From: Saprospiraceae bacterium
GTDB lineage: Bacteria > Bacteroidota > Bacteroidia > Chitinophagales > Saprospiraceae
Direction: 5' to 3'
NCBI GenBank assembly: GCA_029212405.1
Contig: JARGNR010000057.1
Coordinates: 1 to 41,939 of the forward strand
Length of the DNA stretch: 41,939 nt
Shown here: positions 41,076 to 41,939 of the stretch, piece after piece
Numbering within the stretch: position 1 is the first letter of the stretch
Layout: every line of letters begins with the position of its first letter
Position numbers and translations under genes: made by a program
The notes under the pieces: model-generated
Told to the model about the DNA's origin: nothing
Databases searched by the model: none
Seen by the model: the letters and a program-made list of their open reading frames with translations, nothing else

Positions 41076-41222
41076 GCCGTTCGGCAGACTTAAATCTGAG
41101 CTTGCATAGCGACTCTAGGTCGCGCTTTGCAATTACGGGGGTTGGCTCCCCCACCCTTAACAGGCGGCTCTTTCGAGCGGCACTGAAAGATAGTCTACTG
41201 CATGCTAGAGGCTTGCGGCCTC
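41076..41222. other. Block of six consecutive hairpins (possible structured RNA or element end)
   Basis: Within 147 bases there are six short stem-loops: GCCG-TT-CGGC (41076-41085), CAGA/TCTG (41085-41098), GCGAC/GTCGC within an outer TTGC/GCAA (41102-41132), GGGGG/CCCCC (41137-41152), GCTC-TTTC-GAGC (41167-41178) and GAGGC/GCCTC (41208-41222). The block is clearly richer in G+C than its surroundings. It precedes, on the minus strand, the terminator at 40901. It does not match tmRNA, RNase P, SRP or 6S motifs that I can recall. Confidence 0.5.
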
Positions 41223-41518
41223 CAACACCCCATATTTTTCAATGGGTTTAGGCAACTACTAGCTGCTGCAACGTCCAAAGTCTTTTGCTTTTTAACTTGT
41301 GAAAAAAGTTTTTGGATAGAAGAAGGGCTTTGGAGATGGCTCCGTAGATTTTCGCCTACAGAATACCAACCTTCTTCTTGCAAGTCTCCCGACTCACCGT
41401 ACTTCAAGTACATCGATCCGTTTCCAGATGGATATCTTTTATACTGCAAGGAGCACTGAAACAGAGGATACCTGTTTTCATTACCCATTACTACGATTTT
41501 TCTTATTGATGTCTCCAT
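41195..41518 (-). CDS. Hypothetical ORF ending in the hairpin block
   Basis: A 107-codon frame from an ATG at 41516-41518. The product has METSIRKIVVMGNENRYPLF, then YPSGNGSMYLKYGESGDL and EEGWYSVGENLRSH, which faintly recall MORN-type repeats, and ends LNPLKNMGCWRPQASSMQ, where the last residues are encoded by hairpin sequence. No domain is recognised. It may be a gene fragment or part of a repeated element rather than an independent gene. Confidence 0.3.
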   Translation of the reverse strand: METSIRKIVVMGNENRYPLFQCSLQYKRYPSGNGSMYLKYGESGDLQEEGWYSVGENLRSHLQSPSSIQKLFSQVKKQKTLDVAAASSCLNPLKNMGCWRPQASSMQ

Positions 41519-41939
41519 CTCAAGCCTTTATTATCGGCTACATCATCTTCTACTTCTCAGCGGCTGCCCCTGAAATAAAATACAATGCATCAATCGCTTG
41601 CTTACCTGAACAAATACTCCGAAAAGTAACTGTCTCCACCGGATTCCAATACCCGGAAGATTTATCCTTGTTGCCAAGTTTATCTAAGGACGATAAGCCG
41701 CCCCGCCTTTTCAATGAAAAGACGATTTTATTTTAAACACATTTCATTTCTGAATCTGTGTATATTTCAAAGAACTTTTTAATAATCATACCCTTTGTAT
41801 GAATTGATAATACAAAGATGGAATAGGTGTACGCAAAGATCTTGCGCACATGAAAATAAATTAAAAAAAGATTTATTTTATTAATTATAACCTATCAGTA
41901 AGACAGGGATTCTATTTAGAGTTTTACAAACTTACCGGT
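41519..41939. other. Right-end region without an assignable gene
   Basis: A minus-strand frame of about 60 codons ends at 41550-41552 and contains SSLDKLGNKDKSSGYWNPVE and FRSICSGKQAIDALYF. It has no ATG, only a TTG at 41712-41714, and may be the remains of the same element as the ORF at 41195-41518. The last 200 bases are AT-rich with no gene seen. Confidence 0.35.

Noticed and set aside
40901-41222. Known housekeeping RNA (tmRNA, RNase P, SRP or 6S)
   Set aside because: None of the conserved sequence motifs of these RNAs that I can recall is present on either strand.
41428-41736. Plus-strand frame of 102 codons at the right end
   Set aside because: The composition and product are not protein-like, and a minus-strand frame over part of it is more plausible.

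Overview
The window looks like chromosomal DNA from a marine-type member of the Bacteroidota, probably near the Saprospiria. The reasons are its AT-rich composition, a SusC/SusD pair, many lipoproteins with short lipoboxes, secreted proteins with plant-type LRR, EGF-like and beta-helix modules, and the absence of obvious Shine-Dalgarno sequences. Genus cannot be fixed from the sequence alone. No rRNA, tRNA or CRISPR array was seen.

Layout. (1) 1-4349: the N-terminal part of a minus-strand gene cut by the window edge, possibly a large ATPase, then a giant secreted beta-helix protein. (2) 4437-6792: an esterase, then TauE/SafE permease-moaD-moaE. (3) 6915-9674: a serpin lipoprotein, then a repeat field of REP-like palindromes around an intact RAYT-type Y1 transposase; part of it is arranged as 141-bp tandem units. 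(4) 9648-14542: a minus-strand molybdenum-cofactor operon, moaA-moeA-moaC-mobA-moeB. With moaD and moaE on the other side of the repeat field it supplies most of the pathway; no mogA/moaB was seen. The 3' end of moeB lies inside the last repeat. (5) 14758-22137: susC, susD, a lipoprotein with three tandem copies of a putative glycan-binding module, and a ruined GH16 beta-glucanase gene, so a laminarin-type utilisation locus that has lost its local enzyme. (6) 22270-27771: a small secreted orphan, then the cyanophycin cycle: isoaspartyl peptidase, cyanophycinase and cyanophycin synthetase. (7) 27913-30432: a single-domain voltage-gated cation channel with an unusual selectivity filter, and a GH13 alpha-amylase of archaeal (Pyrococcus-like) type. 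(8) 30783-39233: a metalloprotease-LRR-MopE-beta-helix chimera, an MsrA-like protein, a pair of lipoproteins, a glutathione peroxidase, an SRPBCC protein and a second esterase. (9) 39272-41939: a frameshifted gene remnant, two tandem EGF-like lipoproteins, an intrinsic terminator, and a compact block of hairpins beside an unrecognised ORF.

How the genes fit together. The moa/moe genes make molybdopterin and attach the metal and nucleotide. CphA stores Asp and Arg as cyanophycin, CphB cuts the polymer to beta-Asp-Arg dipeptides, and the isoaspartyl peptidase releases the amino acids. SusC/SusD and the triple-repeat lipoprotein would bind and import oligosaccharides. The strongest targets for follow-up are the repeat/RAYT field and its invasion of moeB, the channel's filter, the degenerate MobB domain fused to MobA, and the structured block near the right end.
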